Assembly (NCBI GenBank): GCA_016717205.1
Contig: JADKGC010000010.1
Span: 186,001-250,000 of the forward strand
DNA from: Candidatus Flexifilum breve
Lineage (GTDB): Bacteria > Chloroflexota > Anaerolineae > Aggregatilineales > Phototrophicaceae
Direction: 5' to 3'
Length of the DNA: 64,000 nucleotides
Shown here piece after piece: positions 51,701-60,146 of this stretch. Every line of letters begins with the position of its first letter. Position 1 is the stretch's first letter. The position numbers and the translations under genes were made by a program. Below the pieces are notes generated by a model that did not search any database, was not told where the DNA came from, and saw only the letters and a program-made list of their open reading frames with translations.

Positions 51701-52619
51701 TGACGGGACACTCAAACTGTGGAACAGCGCCTCGGGAAAAGATCTATTCACCCTCAGGGGGCATACCAGCGGAGTGAATGCGGCAGCGTGGTCGCCCGAT
51801 GGGCGGCGCATCATTTCCGCCTCATATGACGGGACACTCAAACTATGGAACAGCGCCTCCGGGTACCACATCCTCACCCTAATTGGGCATAGTTTCTGGG
51901 TTAACGCAGTGGCGTGGTCGCCCGATGGGCGGCGCATCATCTCCGCGTCATCGGACAGAACGCTCAAAATGTGGAACGTCGGCTCTGAATTAGGAAACTT
52001 CACCTTAACAGGGCAGGACGACGTGACAGCTACGGCGTGGTCGCCCGATGGGCGGGGCATCGTCCTCACCTCGCAGGACAACACTTTCAAGGCGTGGGAC
52101 GTCGGCTCTGAATTAGAAATTCTCACCTTAACGGGGCATAGGGACGACGTGAAAGCCACGGCGTGGTCGCCCGATGGGCGGCGCATCATCTCCGCTTCAC
52201 AGGACGACACCCTCAAGGTGTGGGACACCAACGTCGGGCGTTGCCTCCGCACCCTCACTGAGCACACCAGCGGGATAAACGCGTTGGCGTGGTCGTCCGA
52301 CGGCTCACGCTTCCTCTCGGCCTCATGGGATTGCACCATTCGTCTGTGGGACGCTGCCTCCGGGGGAGAACTCTTCACCCTCGCTGGACATATGTTGGAA
52401 GTGCGCGCCGCAGCCTGGTCGCCCGATGGGCGGCGCGTCATCTCGGCCTCATGGGATCGCACTATCCGTCTGTGGGATGCAGACACAGGTGTTCCCCTCG
52501 CCCGCTTTGACGTGGACGCTCCGGTCATGTGCATCGCATGGTCGCCGGACGGGCAGTTCGTCGCCGCTGGGGACGCAGCAGGCAATCTGCACATATTCCG
52601 CGTGGTTGGGCTAACGTAG
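48789..52619 (+). CDS. TIR-NB-ARC-WD40 STAND protein
   Basis: The 1276-residue protein has three parts. Residues 1-150 are a TIR domain (RVFISYARADGDTFAADLRT, then WRDRDRMEGG). Residues 160-480 are an NB-ARC NTPase (Walker A GAGGFGKTT near 182, Walker B CLIVVDDVW near 256, LITTRN). Residues 635-1272 form fifteen WD40 repeats with the AWSPDG and LKLWD signatures, enough for two propellers. The plan is a sensor (WD40), switch (NB-ARC) and effector (TIR NADase), like plant resistance and Apaf-1 proteins. It is a good antiphage candidate. Its 3' end overlaps dnaE2 by 9 bases. Confidence 0.95.
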   Translation: MYVTPRVFISYARADGDTFAADLRTRLAAELGAEALWRDRDRMEGGVSWWNQITEALDAVSFMVLVATPAAMVSPIVRKEWRYARQQGVCVYPVQVPDLPIDFATLPSWMRNSHFYNLDKEWETFVNYLKNPCHLEKVPFMVPDLPAHFVERPREFGELINRLLDADRQNPLAITTVLKGAGGFGKTTLALALCHDEDVQTAFDDGILWVTLGEQPDVLGGLIKLYSALTDDRPAFVDAEDAAAKLAARLNDKKCLIVVDDVWRGADLRPFLRGAPNCAYLITTRNVDVAVSVQATTTDVDRMKPAESAALLSQRIDGLDANALRRMAHRLGEWALLLELANAMLRERIAAANDTPTRAFAWLEKVLDRRGVNGIKSSTKEDRQKDAAHVLASSLELLTAAQRDQLCALAVFKDVDVPLAAVSDLWGLDEFEAEDTCLLLARLSLIKFDAPRNIIRMHNVVREYLGTCVTDMPALHRILIDVWGDAYTLPYSFAWMHYAYHLISGGRANLLRDLLLDYRWLRAKLAVDPNSLIVDCEMYLHPAPNLTSQSSSYWERGQEVEVEIPLVQSAISNAAHILIDYPRQFAGQLIGRLLVHNNQHPRISALLADAAVHTDLPALLPTLPTLTPAGGALLRTLTGHAEGVNHATWSPDGSRILSASYDGALKLWDAASGQELLTFIGHTSIVIAAMWSPDGSRILSVGASPFDKIQVNTLKVWDDASGQELLTLTGHTSGVNAAAWSPDGSCILSASYDGSLKVWDTTSGQELLTLIGHTWSVNAVAWSPDGQRIVSAAGSIFGNQDYTLKVWDISSGKCILTLTGTTGNVNSVAWSPDGQRIVSASFDGALKLWDAASGQELLTLQGHGDDVNAVAWSPDGSRILSASSDNTLKLWDAASGQCLLTLQGHTRSVNAAAWSPDGSRILSASSDNTLKLWMYSGAAGNEAVQKIAAHADGVSAAAWSPDGRHIISASYDGTLKLWNSASGKDLFTLRGHTSGVNAAAWSPDGRRIISASYDGTLKLWNSASGYHILTLIGHSFWVNAVAWSPDGRRIISASSDRTLKMWNVGSELGNFTLTGQDDVTATAWSPDGRGIVLTSQDNTFKAWDVGSELEILTLTGHRDDVKATAWSPDGRRIISASQDDTLKVWDTNVGRCLRTLTEHTSGINALAWSSDGSRFLSASWDCTIRLWDAASGGELFTLAGHMLEVRAAAWSPDGRRVISASWDRTIRLWDADTGVPLARFDVDAPVMCIAWSPDGQFVAAGDAAGNLHIFRVVGLT

Positions 52620-53768
52620 TAAGGTGGCGCTTGTCGCAATTACATTTAGCACACCGCGACTACGTTGCAGCGTCCCTTCGATAATCAGCAGCGGCGACTC
52701 CCGCAGTACGCGACGATACTGCGCGTACTCATCGGGGCGCACAATGATGTTGATGAAGCCATCTTCGTCTTCCAAGGTGATGAAGTGATGCCCTTTGGCG
52801 GTGGGCGGTGCTTGGCGCACGAGAATCTGCCCGGCAACCGTCACCGCTTCTTTATCCTGACAGCGGTCGAGGTCGCGGCTGCCGAGGACGCCGCGCTCCC
52901 GTAACTGCGCGCGGTAGAGCGTCATGACGTGGTCACGCAGCGAGAGGCCGAGCAGCTCATACTCCAGCCCCATGACGTCGAGCAGCGAAACCGGAGGGAG
53001 ATTCAGCGTGTCTTCGGGCAGGTCGAGCGGCAGAGTATCCGGTCGATAATCGAGCTTGCCCAACTCCCACACCAGCGAGTGGCGCGTCTTGCCCCACGCA
53101 TCCATCCCGCCCGCGAGGATCAGGTTTTCGAGCAGGTGCGGCGGTAACTGGGTGCGTCGCCCCACCTCCGCCAGTGACCGGAACTCGGCGGACTGGCGCG
53201 CAGTCACGAGGCGCTCGCTCGCCACGTCGCCAAATCCGGTCACCTGATTCAAGCCCAGGCGGATCGCGCCACCCTCGACCGTGCAGCGCGCCGCGCTCGC
53301 GTTCACATCGACCGGCAGCACGCGGATCCCGTGCCGCTTCGCATCGTTGACAATCGCCGCCGGACTCCAGAAGCCCATCGGCTGATGGTTGAGCAAGGCG
53401 GTGTAGAACGCCGCCGGGTGATAGTGCTTCAGCCACGCCGACTGGTAGACCAGCACGGCGAACGCCGCCGCGTGCGACTTGGGGAACGAGTAGCCGCCGA
53501 ACGCGCGCAGTGTGTCGAAGACGGCATCGGCGAGGCGCGGATCTACGCCTCTGCGGCCCGCGCCGTCGAGGAAGGCCGTATGCCAGCGGTCGAGCGCCTC
53601 GTAAGCGCGTTTGGAAACGAGCGCGCGGCGCAGCCCTTCGCCCTGTCCGCCCGTGAACCCAGCGAGGTCACGCGCCACCTTCAACACCTGTTCCTGAAAC
53701 AGCACCACGCCGAGCGTTTCCGCAAGCGCGGGCTGCAAGCGCGGATGCGGGTAGCTGACTGCCTCCAC
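52611..53768 (-). CDS. dnaE2: DnaE2/ImuC polymerase, part after an in-frame amber codon
   Basis: The frame of the upstream part continues after TAG at 53789-53787 as LRRRLGVEAVSYPHP. It then has LGVVLFQEQVLKVARDLAGF, FGGYSFPKSHAAAFAVLVYQ, the helix-hairpin-helix part and a C-terminal OB fold (VTVAGQILVRQAPPTAKGHH). These are the last third of an error-prone DnaE-type alpha subunit. Independent translation from the GTG at 53768 is unlikely to give an active enzyme. See the N-terminal entry for the stop. Confidence 0.85.
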   Translation of the reverse strand: MEAVSYPHPRLQPALAETLGVVLFQEQVLKVARDLAGFTGGQGEGLRRALVSKRAYEALDRWHTAFLDGAGRRGVDPRLADAVFDTLRAFGGYSFPKSHAAAFAVLVYQSAWLKHYHPAAFYTALLNHQPMGFWSPAAIVNDAKRHGIRVLPVDVNASAARCTVEGGAIRLGLNQVTGFGDVASERLVTARQSAEFRSLAEVGRRTQLPPHLLENLILAGGMDAWGKTRHSLVWELGKLDYRPDTLPLDLPEDTLNLPPVSLLDVMGLEYELLGLSLRDHVMTLYRAQLRERGVLGSRDLDRCQDKEAVTVAGQILVRQAPPTAKGHHFITLEDEDGFINIIVRPDEYAQYRRVLRESPLLIIEGTLQRSRGVLNVIATSATLLR

Positions 53769-53786
53769 CCCCAGTCGCCGCCGCAG

Positions 53787-55670
53787 CTAGGGATGCACCA
53801 TGTTCCCCTGCACCGGCCCCGGGCGAATCAGGGAGATCGAGACGATCAGGTCGTTGAAGCGGCGCGGCTGCAAGCGCGGCAACACCTGCTGCTGCGCGCG
53901 CGACTCGACCTGAAACACGCCGATAGTGTCCGCGGCGCTCACCATGTCGTAAATCGCCGGATCGTCAAAGCGCAGCTCGTCCAGATCGAGCGGCTGCCCG
54001 GTGAGCGCGGCCACCGTCTGCGCGGACTCGGCGATGGCGGAGAGCATGCGCAAGCCGAGGATATCGATCTTCACCAGCCCCGCCTCTTCCAGCGCATCCT
54101 TATCCCACTGCACCACATAGCGATCTGGCATGGTGGCGGGTTCGGTCGGCAGGCGCGCGGCGAGCGCCGCGCCCATGACAATCATGCCGCCGTTGTGGAT
54201 GCCGAGGTGCCGCGGGAAGCCGTCGAGCTGATCGGCGAGGTCGCTGAGCTGCTGCCAGGTGGCGCGTGAACCGAGCAGCGCCTCCAGATCGCCCGCTTCG
54301 GCGATGCGCCCCGACTTGAAGGTATCGATGGTGTGGGCGGCGCGATCCAGCACCTCGGGCGGCAGGCCGAGCGCCTTGCCCACGTCGCGAATGGCCGAGC
54401 GCGCGCGAAAGGTGATGAAGGTGCAGGCCATTGCCGCATGGGCGTTCCCGTAGCGCCCATACACATACTGGATGACCTCTTCGCGCCGATCCGCCTGAAA
54501 GTCGATGTCGATGTCCGGCACCGACTGCCGCTCATCCGACAGGAAGCGCTCGAAGACGAGGTCGTGTTCCAGCGGGTTGACCGGCGAGATGTGCAGCAGA
54601 TAGGCGACCAGCGAATTGGCCGCCGAGCCGCGTCCCTGACACAAGATCCCCTGCGCGCGGGCATAGCGCGCGATGTCCCACACGATCAGGAAGTAGTTGG
54701 CGAGGCCGCTGCGCTCGATCACGCCGAGCTCGTAGGTCAATTGGCGTTCAATCGGTTCCGTCGGCGTAAGCTGCCGCGTGTTCAGCCCGTCCCGACACAG
54801 ACGCTGGAGGTAGGTCACCGCATCCGCTCCATCCGGCGTCGGAAACACGGGCAGCTCCTGCAAGCCGAAGGTCAGCTCAAAGGCGCAGCGGTCGGCGATG
54901 CGGCGCGTCTGCGTGATCGCCTCCGGATACGCGGCGAAGAGCGCGCGCATCTCGGCAGCAGACTTGAGGTAGTATTCCGAATTAGGGCGGCACAGCGTCG
55001 CTGCCTCGTCCAGCGGCGTCAGGTGGCGGATGCACACGAGCACATCCTGCAAGCGGCTCGCTTCGCGCCGCGCATAGTGGACATTGTTGGTCGCCACGCA
55101 CGGCACACCGATCTGCTCGGCAATCGCTGCCAGTTCGGCGTTCAGCCGCTCGTCGTGGGGCAGTCGATGGTGCTGCAACTCGATGTAGAAGTAGTCGCGC
55201 CCGAACCAGTCGCGGTAACGCCGGGCGGCTTGCACTGCGGTTGACGGATCATCCCGCCGCAGGGCGGTGGTCACTGCACCGAGACGGCAACCGGAGAGCG
55301 CGATCAAGCCGTCGGTGTACTCAGCCAAGAGTGCCTCAGGCAGTAACGCCTCACCTTTCGGCGCGTGGTGTCGCGCCAGCGTGATGAGCTGGCACAGGTT
55401 CGCCCACCCGGTCGCATTCTCGACCAGCAGCGTGAGGTGCTGCGGTTCCTGCGCACCCACGAGCGTCAGCTCCGCGCCGAGGATCGGACGGATGCCGAGT
55501 TCGCGCGCGTGCTTGACGAACGGCACCGCGCCGTACACGGCGTCGTGATCGGTCAGCGCGAGCGCGTCCATGCCGAGTTCGGCGGCACGCAGCAGCAACT
55601 CCTCCGGTGGTGACGCCCCATCGAGCAGGCTGTAATAGGAATGCGTGTGGAGTTCAACGTACTCAGTCAT
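53787..55670 (-). CDS. dnaE2: DnaE2/ImuC error-prone polymerase, N-terminal part ending at amber
   Basis: From the ATG at 55670 (MTEYVELHTHSYYSLLDGAS) the frame covers the PHP domain (TDHDAVYGAVPF) and the polymerase palm, with VPDIDIDFQADRREEVIQYV carrying the catalytic acidic residues, and QGRGSAANSLVAYLL. It stops after GPVQGNMVHP, where DnaE proteins continue HPYLRRR, so Tyr TAC has become TAG. The complete protein would be about 1019 residues, normal for DnaE2. With ImuA and ImuB it forms the SOS mutasome that copies damaged DNA. Confidence 0.9.
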   Translation of the reverse strand: MTEYVELHTHSYYSLLDGASPPEELLLRAAELGMDALALTDHDAVYGAVPFVKHARELGIRPILGAELTLVGAQEPQHLTLLVENATGWANLCQLITLARHHAPKGEALLPEALLAEYTDGLIALSGCRLGAVTTALRRDDPSTAVQAARRYRDWFGRDYFYIELQHHRLPHDERLNAELAAIAEQIGVPCVATNNVHYARREASRLQDVLVCIRHLTPLDEAATLCRPNSEYYLKSAAEMRALFAAYPEAITQTRRIADRCAFELTFGLQELPVFPTPDGADAVTYLQRLCRDGLNTRQLTPTEPIERQLTYELGVIERSGLANYFLIVWDIARYARAQGILCQGRGSAANSLVAYLLHISPVNPLEHDLVFERFLSDERQSVPDIDIDFQADRREEVIQYVYGRYGNAHAAMACTFITFRARSAIRDVGKALGLPPEVLDRAAHTIDTFKSGRIAEAGDLEALLGSRATWQQLSDLADQLDGFPRHLGIHNGGMIVMGAALAARLPTEPATMPDRYVVQWDKDALEEAGLVKIDILGLRMLSAIAESAQTVAALTGQPLDLDELRFDDPAIYDMVSAADTIGVFQVESRAQQQVLPRLQPRRFNDLIVSISLIRPGPVQGNMVHP

Positions 55671-55917
55671 ACAACCGCTGCACGTACCAGGCGTCGTCGA
55701 CGAGATCGTGGTACACAATCACCAGCAAGCCGGTGTCGGTGGTCAGCTTGAAGTAGTCGCGCCACAGCCGGAGCTGCCACCAGTTCACATCAACGCGCCA
55801 CTGGTTGGCGATCTGCTGGACGGTATGCGTCCGTCCCGCCCATGTGAAACGCAGCAGACTGCCGCCCGTGTCGCGTTCCACCGTGATCGGCGCGCCCGTG
55901 ATCCACACCCGCGTCAT
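55663..55917 (-). CDS. DUF6504-like small protein of the mutasome operon
   Basis: The 84-residue protein has LLRFTWAGRTHTVQQIANQW, a WWQLRLWRDYFKLTT segment and AWYVQRLYD at the end, the pattern of DUF6504 proteins encoded beside imuB and dnaE2. It overlaps imuB as ATGA and dnaE2 by 8 bases. Its role is not established; a link to the ImuB-DnaE2 complex is inferred from position. Confidence 0.7.
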   Translation of the reverse strand: MTRVWITGAPITVERDTGGSLLRFTWAGRTHTVQQIANQWRVDVNWWQLRLWRDYFKLTTDTGLLVIVYHDLVDDAWYVQRLYD

Positions 55918-57113
55918 GACGCGTCGATCCGGCGCAAAGCGAAGCGGCGTTCGAGGAGAATCGCGCCGCGATCTCGCAGTTCCGTGCGGTAGCAGTGGTC
56001 GCCGTAGCGTTCATTCAGCACTCGCGCGAGGTCGAGGAGCGCCGTGCGCGCCGGTTGGTCGCGGAAGAGTTCGAGCTGGCGCGGGGCGGCGGACACCAGA
56101 TGCGCTAAGCACACTTCCAGACTCGTAATCGGTTGGGTGGTAGGTAGGCGCTCCAGCAGGCGTTGGATGCTCTCAGCGATCCCGCGCGCGGTCGCCACCG
56201 GTTCGATCAGGAAGAGTTCTTCGGAGTGGGCCGCGCCGCGTTCCGGCGTGAGCGTCACGCGCAGGCGATGCAGGGCTGCCCCGCGCTGTTCCAGCCGCTC
56301 AGCCAGCTCCTCAGCCAGCAGGTGCACGGCGATATCGAGGCGTGTTCGCTCGGTGATGGGCGGTTCGAACTGCCGCCGTCCGCTTTCCGAGGCGGGCATC
56401 CGCCGGGGTGTGACCGGGCGGCCATCCTGTCCCTGCGCCAGCAGATAGAGCAGCTTCCCCGCTCGCCCGAACTGCCCAATGACCGCCGCGCGGGGCAGCG
56501 CGGCGAACTCGCCTAACCGCCGCACTGCCAGTCGATCCAGCTTGTGCGCCAGGTCGCGGGTGAGCGGCAGCACCGACACCGGGAACGGCGTGGCGAACGC
56601 CGCTTCATCCCCACGGGAAACCGAGAGAACTTCACCCGCTTCTGCCTTGAGCGCCGCGAGATAGGCCGAGAATTTACTGGCTGCCAGCCCAACCGATGCC
56701 GTGAGGGGCAGCGTCGAGCGCAGCGCCTCGACCGCGCTGGTCAGCAGCTCGCGGGCGGCCTCCTCTCGCAGCCTTCCCAGATCCAGATAGGCGATCAGCG
56801 CGTGGGGGAACGCCGCCTCGTCGATTTCCACACGATTGGTATAGGTCCACAGGCAACCGAGCACCCGATCCAGCGTCGCGGCGTAGCGATCCGCATCACT
56901 GGTGATAAATTTCCCCTGCGGACAGAGCGCCCGTGCACGGGTCACCGACAAACCGAGCTGCACGCCAACCGCTTCTGCCGAGGCCGACAGTGCGATCACC
57001 TTACCCCCGCGCTGATCGTAACGGATGAACACCAGTGGCCCACCGCGCAGCGTCCGGTCACGCTGCCCTTCCAACGCCGCGGCGCAGTACGGCACACGCA
57101 GACAGCCAATCAT
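55914..57113 (-). CDS. imuB: ImuB, inactive Y-family polymerase-like protein
   Basis: The 399-residue protein resembles Y-family polymerases: IALSASAEAVGVQLGLSVTRARALCP, then IAYLDLGRL, LTASVGLAASKFSAYLAA and a little-finger domain. The usual first acidic metal motif is missing at the N-terminus (LRVPYCAAALE), as expected for ImuB. Near residue 350, RQLELF is a good beta-clamp-binding motif (QLxLF). ImuB bridges ImuA, DnaE2 and the sliding clamp. Its start overlaps the imuA stop as ATGA. Confidence 0.85.
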   Translation of the reverse strand: MIGCLRVPYCAAALEGQRDRTLRGGPLVFIRYDQRGGKVIALSASAEAVGVQLGLSVTRARALCPQGKFITSDADRYAATLDRVLGCLWTYTNRVEIDEAAFPHALIAYLDLGRLREEAARELLTSAVEALRSTLPLTASVGLAASKFSAYLAALKAEAGEVLSVSRGDEAAFATPFPVSVLPLTRDLAHKLDRLAVRRLGEFAALPRAAVIGQFGRAGKLLYLLAQGQDGRPVTPRRMPASESGRRQFEPPITERTRLDIAVHLLAEELAERLEQRGAALHRLRVTLTPERGAAHSEELFLIEPVATARGIAESIQRLLERLPTTQPITSLEVCLAHLVSAAPRQLELFRDQPARTALLDLARVLNERYGDHCYRTELRDRGAILLERRFALRRIDAS

Positions 57114-57820
57114 GGAGCACCCCCATCCACGGCGCGATCCGGCTGCAGGTCGAGCACAACCTGGCGTTCACCAGCCCGGGCTTTATCCTTCACAACCGTG
57201 ACCTGCACGCGATACCCGGTGACATCGCGTCCCTGCGTCACCCACCCCGCCCACGCGAAGCGCAGTTGAAGCTGAAACAGATCGTTGAGCGCCGCCGGGA
57301 CAGGTTCACTGTGCAACAGGAGCGCGGCACAGCGCGTGCGGACGAGCGCCTCGCACAGATGCTCCAGCGGTTTGCTGCCGCGTACAGGCAGCCCGACCAG
57401 ATCGAGGACAATGAGGCGGACGCTGTTCGTTCGCGCGCAGTCCCGCGCGATGAGCAGGGCTTGCGCGGCATCCTCTGGCTGCACGAGCAGCAGACGATCC
57501 GGATCGACCCCACACCGCGCGGCGTAATCGGGATCGAACGTGCCCGTCCCATCGAGATACACGACCGGCGCACCGCTCGTGTGGGCACTGGCGACAATGC
57601 GCAGCGCGAGCGTTGTCATGCCCGACGTCGGCACGCCGACCAGTTCGGTCAAGCCGTGATCAGGGATGCCTCCGGCCGCCAAGGCCGCATCTAGTTGAGG
57701 AAAGCCCGTCGGAAGCGCGGCGGCAGAGGTGCCCCGCGCGCCGAGCGTGCTGATGGCGTGATCGCCAAAGCGTTTCTGTAAATCCCAGAGGGTTTGTTGT
57801 AAGTTAGTCGGTTTGGGCAT
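57110..57820 (-). CDS. imuA: ImuA-like RecA-fold protein
   Basis: The 236-residue protein has a RecA-like fold: LPTGFPQLDAALAAGGIPDH, then LTELVGVPTSGMTTLALRI where Walker A should read GxxxxGKT, and VRLIVLDLVGLPV as Walker B. The Walker lysine is Met, so ATP binding may be weak or altered. It is first in the imuA-imuB-DUF6504-dnaE2 operon. An AAGAAG sequence lies upstream of the ATG. Confidence 0.75.
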   Translation of the reverse strand: MPKPTNLQQTLWDLQKRFGDHAISTLGARGTSAAALPTGFPQLDAALAAGGIPDHGLTELVGVPTSGMTTLALRIVASAHTSGAPVVYLDGTGTFDPDYAARCGVDPDRLLLVQPEDAAQALLIARDCARTNSVRLIVLDLVGLPVRGSKPLEHLCEALVRTRCAALLLHSEPVPAALNDLFQLQLRFAWAGWVTQGRDVTGYRVQVTVVKDKARAGERQVVLDLQPDRAVDGGAP

Positions 57821-57975
57821 AATGGTTATCTTCTTGTTACACCAGCCACGCCCAAAACAGTATAGTTCAAATGTTCTGAAAATAGAAAGCTTGTTCGATT
57901 ATTTCTCGGTACGAAGTTGGATAGAAATGGGTTTAGGTTTCTGCGCTTACTCAACTTAGAGTTGGCGCAGTACTG
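57821..57975 (-). promoter_or_regulatory. imuA promoter region with a possible SOS-type site
   Basis: On the minus strand a TATACT (-10-like, near 57864-57859) lies just downstream of the repeated GTTC motif at 57865-57876 (GTTCAAATGTTC on the plus strand). A GTTC direct repeat overlapping a promoter would suit damage control of a mutasome. It is not the palindromic GAAC-N4-GTTC form, so a LexA site is only a suggestion. Confidence 0.3.
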
Positions 57976-59651
57976 AGCTCAATCCCCGTAGGGGCGAGCG
58001 TCCGCGCGAACGTGGGTTACACCCCCGAACGTGGCAAACACCAATCCGGTTTCAATCCCCCGTAGGGGCGAGCGTCCGCGCGAACAGGTGTTGCTATCAT
58101 CGAACCTGCGGCACAGATTACTGTTTCAATCCCCCGTAGGGGCGAGCGTCCGCGCGAACTGTGTTGGAGGAGTGTTCTTCTCCTGGCCGCCTTCAGAGTT
58201 TCAATCCCCCGTAGGGGCGAGCGTCCGCGCGAACCGGCATGGAAGGATTCATGCGCGCAAGCGGCATGACCTTCGTTTCAATCCCCCGTAGGGGCGAGCG
58301 TCCGCGCGAACGATCTACACGATCTCTCGGTTCTGCCGGTAGCATCGGTTTCAATCCCCCGTAGGGGCGAGCGTCCGCGCGAACACCTCGACTAATCCCT
58401 CGATGAAGAGGTGATTCCACAGGTTTCAATCCCCCGTAGGGGCGAGCGTCCGCGCGAACCCCGGAGGGGCTGACTTACAACCTCTACGGGTTCGTAAGTC
58501 GTTTCAATCCCCCGTAGGGGCGAGCGTCCGCGCGAACCCCGGAGGGGCTGACTTACAACCTCTACGGGTTCGTAAGTCGTTTCAATCCCCGTAGGGGCGA
58601 GCGTCCGCGCGAACTAAAACGCGGCAGTGCCGACGATCGTCCTACTCGGTTTCAATCCCCCGTAGGGGCGAGCGTCCGCGCGAACGTTTTTGCAGCTGAT
58701 TGGTGGTGGCATTATTCTCTATCGTTTCAATCCCCCGTAGGGGCGAGCGTCCGCGCGAACACGTCATTCCGTGTCAAGGTCAGCGATGACGATGAGGTTT
58801 CAATCCCCCGTAGGGGCGAGCGTCCGCGCGAACCCGCAACAAGGTAATCATCGCGCTGGCCTTCCTCTTCAGTTTCAATCCCCCGTAGGGGCGAGCGTCC
58901 GCGCGAACCGGTTATCGCAACTGTCCAGCCCGGACAAGTGGTCACGGTTTCAATCCCCCGTAGGGGCGAGCGTCCGCGCGAACTCAAGAACCTCGACCAC
59001 TCCAAGCTGTGGGGCAACACGGTTTCAATCCCCCGTAGGGGCGAGCGTCCGCGCGAACTGGCCAAGGCGGTGGAGATGCACGAGAAACGGAATCAGTTTC
59101 AATCCCCCGTAGGGGCGAGCGTCCGCGCGAACGATCATCACGGTGATCACCCATTAGCTATGAATCAATGTTTCAATCCCCGTAGGGGCGAGCGTCCGCG
59201 CGAACTTTCACCAGGAGCATTTCCGTGGCAAAGAAGAAACGTTTCAATCCCCCGTAGGGGCGAGCGTCCGCGCGAACGCAGTTAGAACTTTGCTGCGATC
59301 ACTGGCCTGAATTGTTTCAATCCCCCGTAGGGGCGAGCGTCCGCGCGAACCCACCGGCTCTCGCGCAGCAAAAGCGCAGGAGGAAAGGGTTTCAATCCCC
59401 CGTAGGGGCGAGCGTCCGCGCGAACGAACGCACTCAAGTTCGTCTGGTTATCGACGACGATTAGTTTCAATCCCCCGTAGGGGCGAGCGTCCGCGCGAAC
59501 ATGGGAATACACAGCAAAGAAGTCAGTCCTGCCGTTCGAAGTTTCAATCCCCCGTAGGGGCGAGCGTCCGCGCGAACGTGAAACTGCGCAGCGGCCAATA
59601 GTTTAGCCGAATATGTTTCAATCCCCCGTAGGGGCGAGCGTCCGCGCGAAC
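57976..59651 (-). CRISPR. CRISPR array 1: 23 repeats, 22 spacers
   Basis: The 37-base repeat reads GTTTCAATCCCCCGTAGGGG followed by CGAGCGTCCGCGCGAAC. On the minus strand it ends in ATTGAAAC, the usual 5' handle of type I and III crRNAs. The leftmost copy (57976-58011) is degenerate, so the leader is on the right and transcription runs right to left. Spacers are about 35-41 bases. Three copies have four C instead of five. The 41-base spacer at 58460-58500 is repeated exactly at 58538-58578. No cas gene is in the window. Confidence 0.97.
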
Positions 59652-59922
59652 CCTTGTGTACCTCACGCTTCTAATCTACTGATATTCTCACGCCAGCGCA
59701 AATTTTTCGCACTCATTTGGGGCGACTGCGTAAGCGCCGAATCAGTTGCGATTTTTCCTGCACTGCACGTGCCAACTGATCACGCCGACCGCCCTTTTCG
59801 ACCCCTCCGGCTCGTACCAGCGCGGGCCAGCCCTCGTCTACGTCTGCTGGCGGCTGTGATGTACAAATGAGGGAAAAGTACAGTGCGTGCGCCAAATTTG
59901 CTGCTGTCCGCAAAGGACGGTT
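59652..59922 (-). promoter_or_regulatory. Probable leader of CRISPR array 1
   Basis: This is the sequence beyond the non-degenerate end of the array, where the leader is expected. The first 100 bases are comparatively A/T-rich (a TTTTTC stretch near 59704-59709), then GC-rich sequence follows. No gene is supported. A specific promoter could not be assigned. Confidence 0.5.
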
Positions 59923-60138
59923 TTAGTGCGGGTCATCCAGCCCGTGGAGGTCGGCTTGCAACTTTATCAACTCTCCGTGCAGCTTGCCCTGCCCCAACCG
60001 TTCTCGCGTGCCAACTGTAACCCACTGCCTCAACCTCGGCATCTGTTCGCCGACGACCGCCCCGATTTCTCGCGGAGGCATATGTCCACTGCTTGCGCAT
60101 CTACGTAATTTAGGCAGCATCGGGTTATTTTCCCGCAT
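59923..60138 (-). CDS. Possible small protein after the TPR gene
   Basis: The frame gives 71 residues (PPREIGAVVGEQMPRLRQW, then RERLGQGKLHGELIKLQADL) with plausible composition. It starts 8 bases after the TPR gene stop on the same strand but has no clear ribosome site. It could be a coupled gene or part of the CRISPR leader side. No family is recognised. Confidence 0.35.
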   Translation of the reverse strand: MRENNPMLPKLRRCASSGHMPPREIGAVVGEQMPRLRQWVTVGTRERLGQGKLHGELIKLQADLHGLDDPH

Positions 60139-60146
60139 AAGTTCGC

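Noticed and set aside
51476..52639. Long minus-strand open frame over the WD40 region
   Set aside because: It is the antisense shadow of the repeated WD40 coding sequence; its residues only mirror the repeat.
53787..53789. Recoding of TAG as an amino acid
   Set aside because: TAG ends other genes in the window, for example pglX and the TIR-NB-ARC-WD40 gene, so the code is not generally reassigned.
58727..59285. Open frames with repeated RGRSPLRGIET or IPRRGERPRE peptides
   Set aside because: They are translations of CRISPR repeats, not genes.
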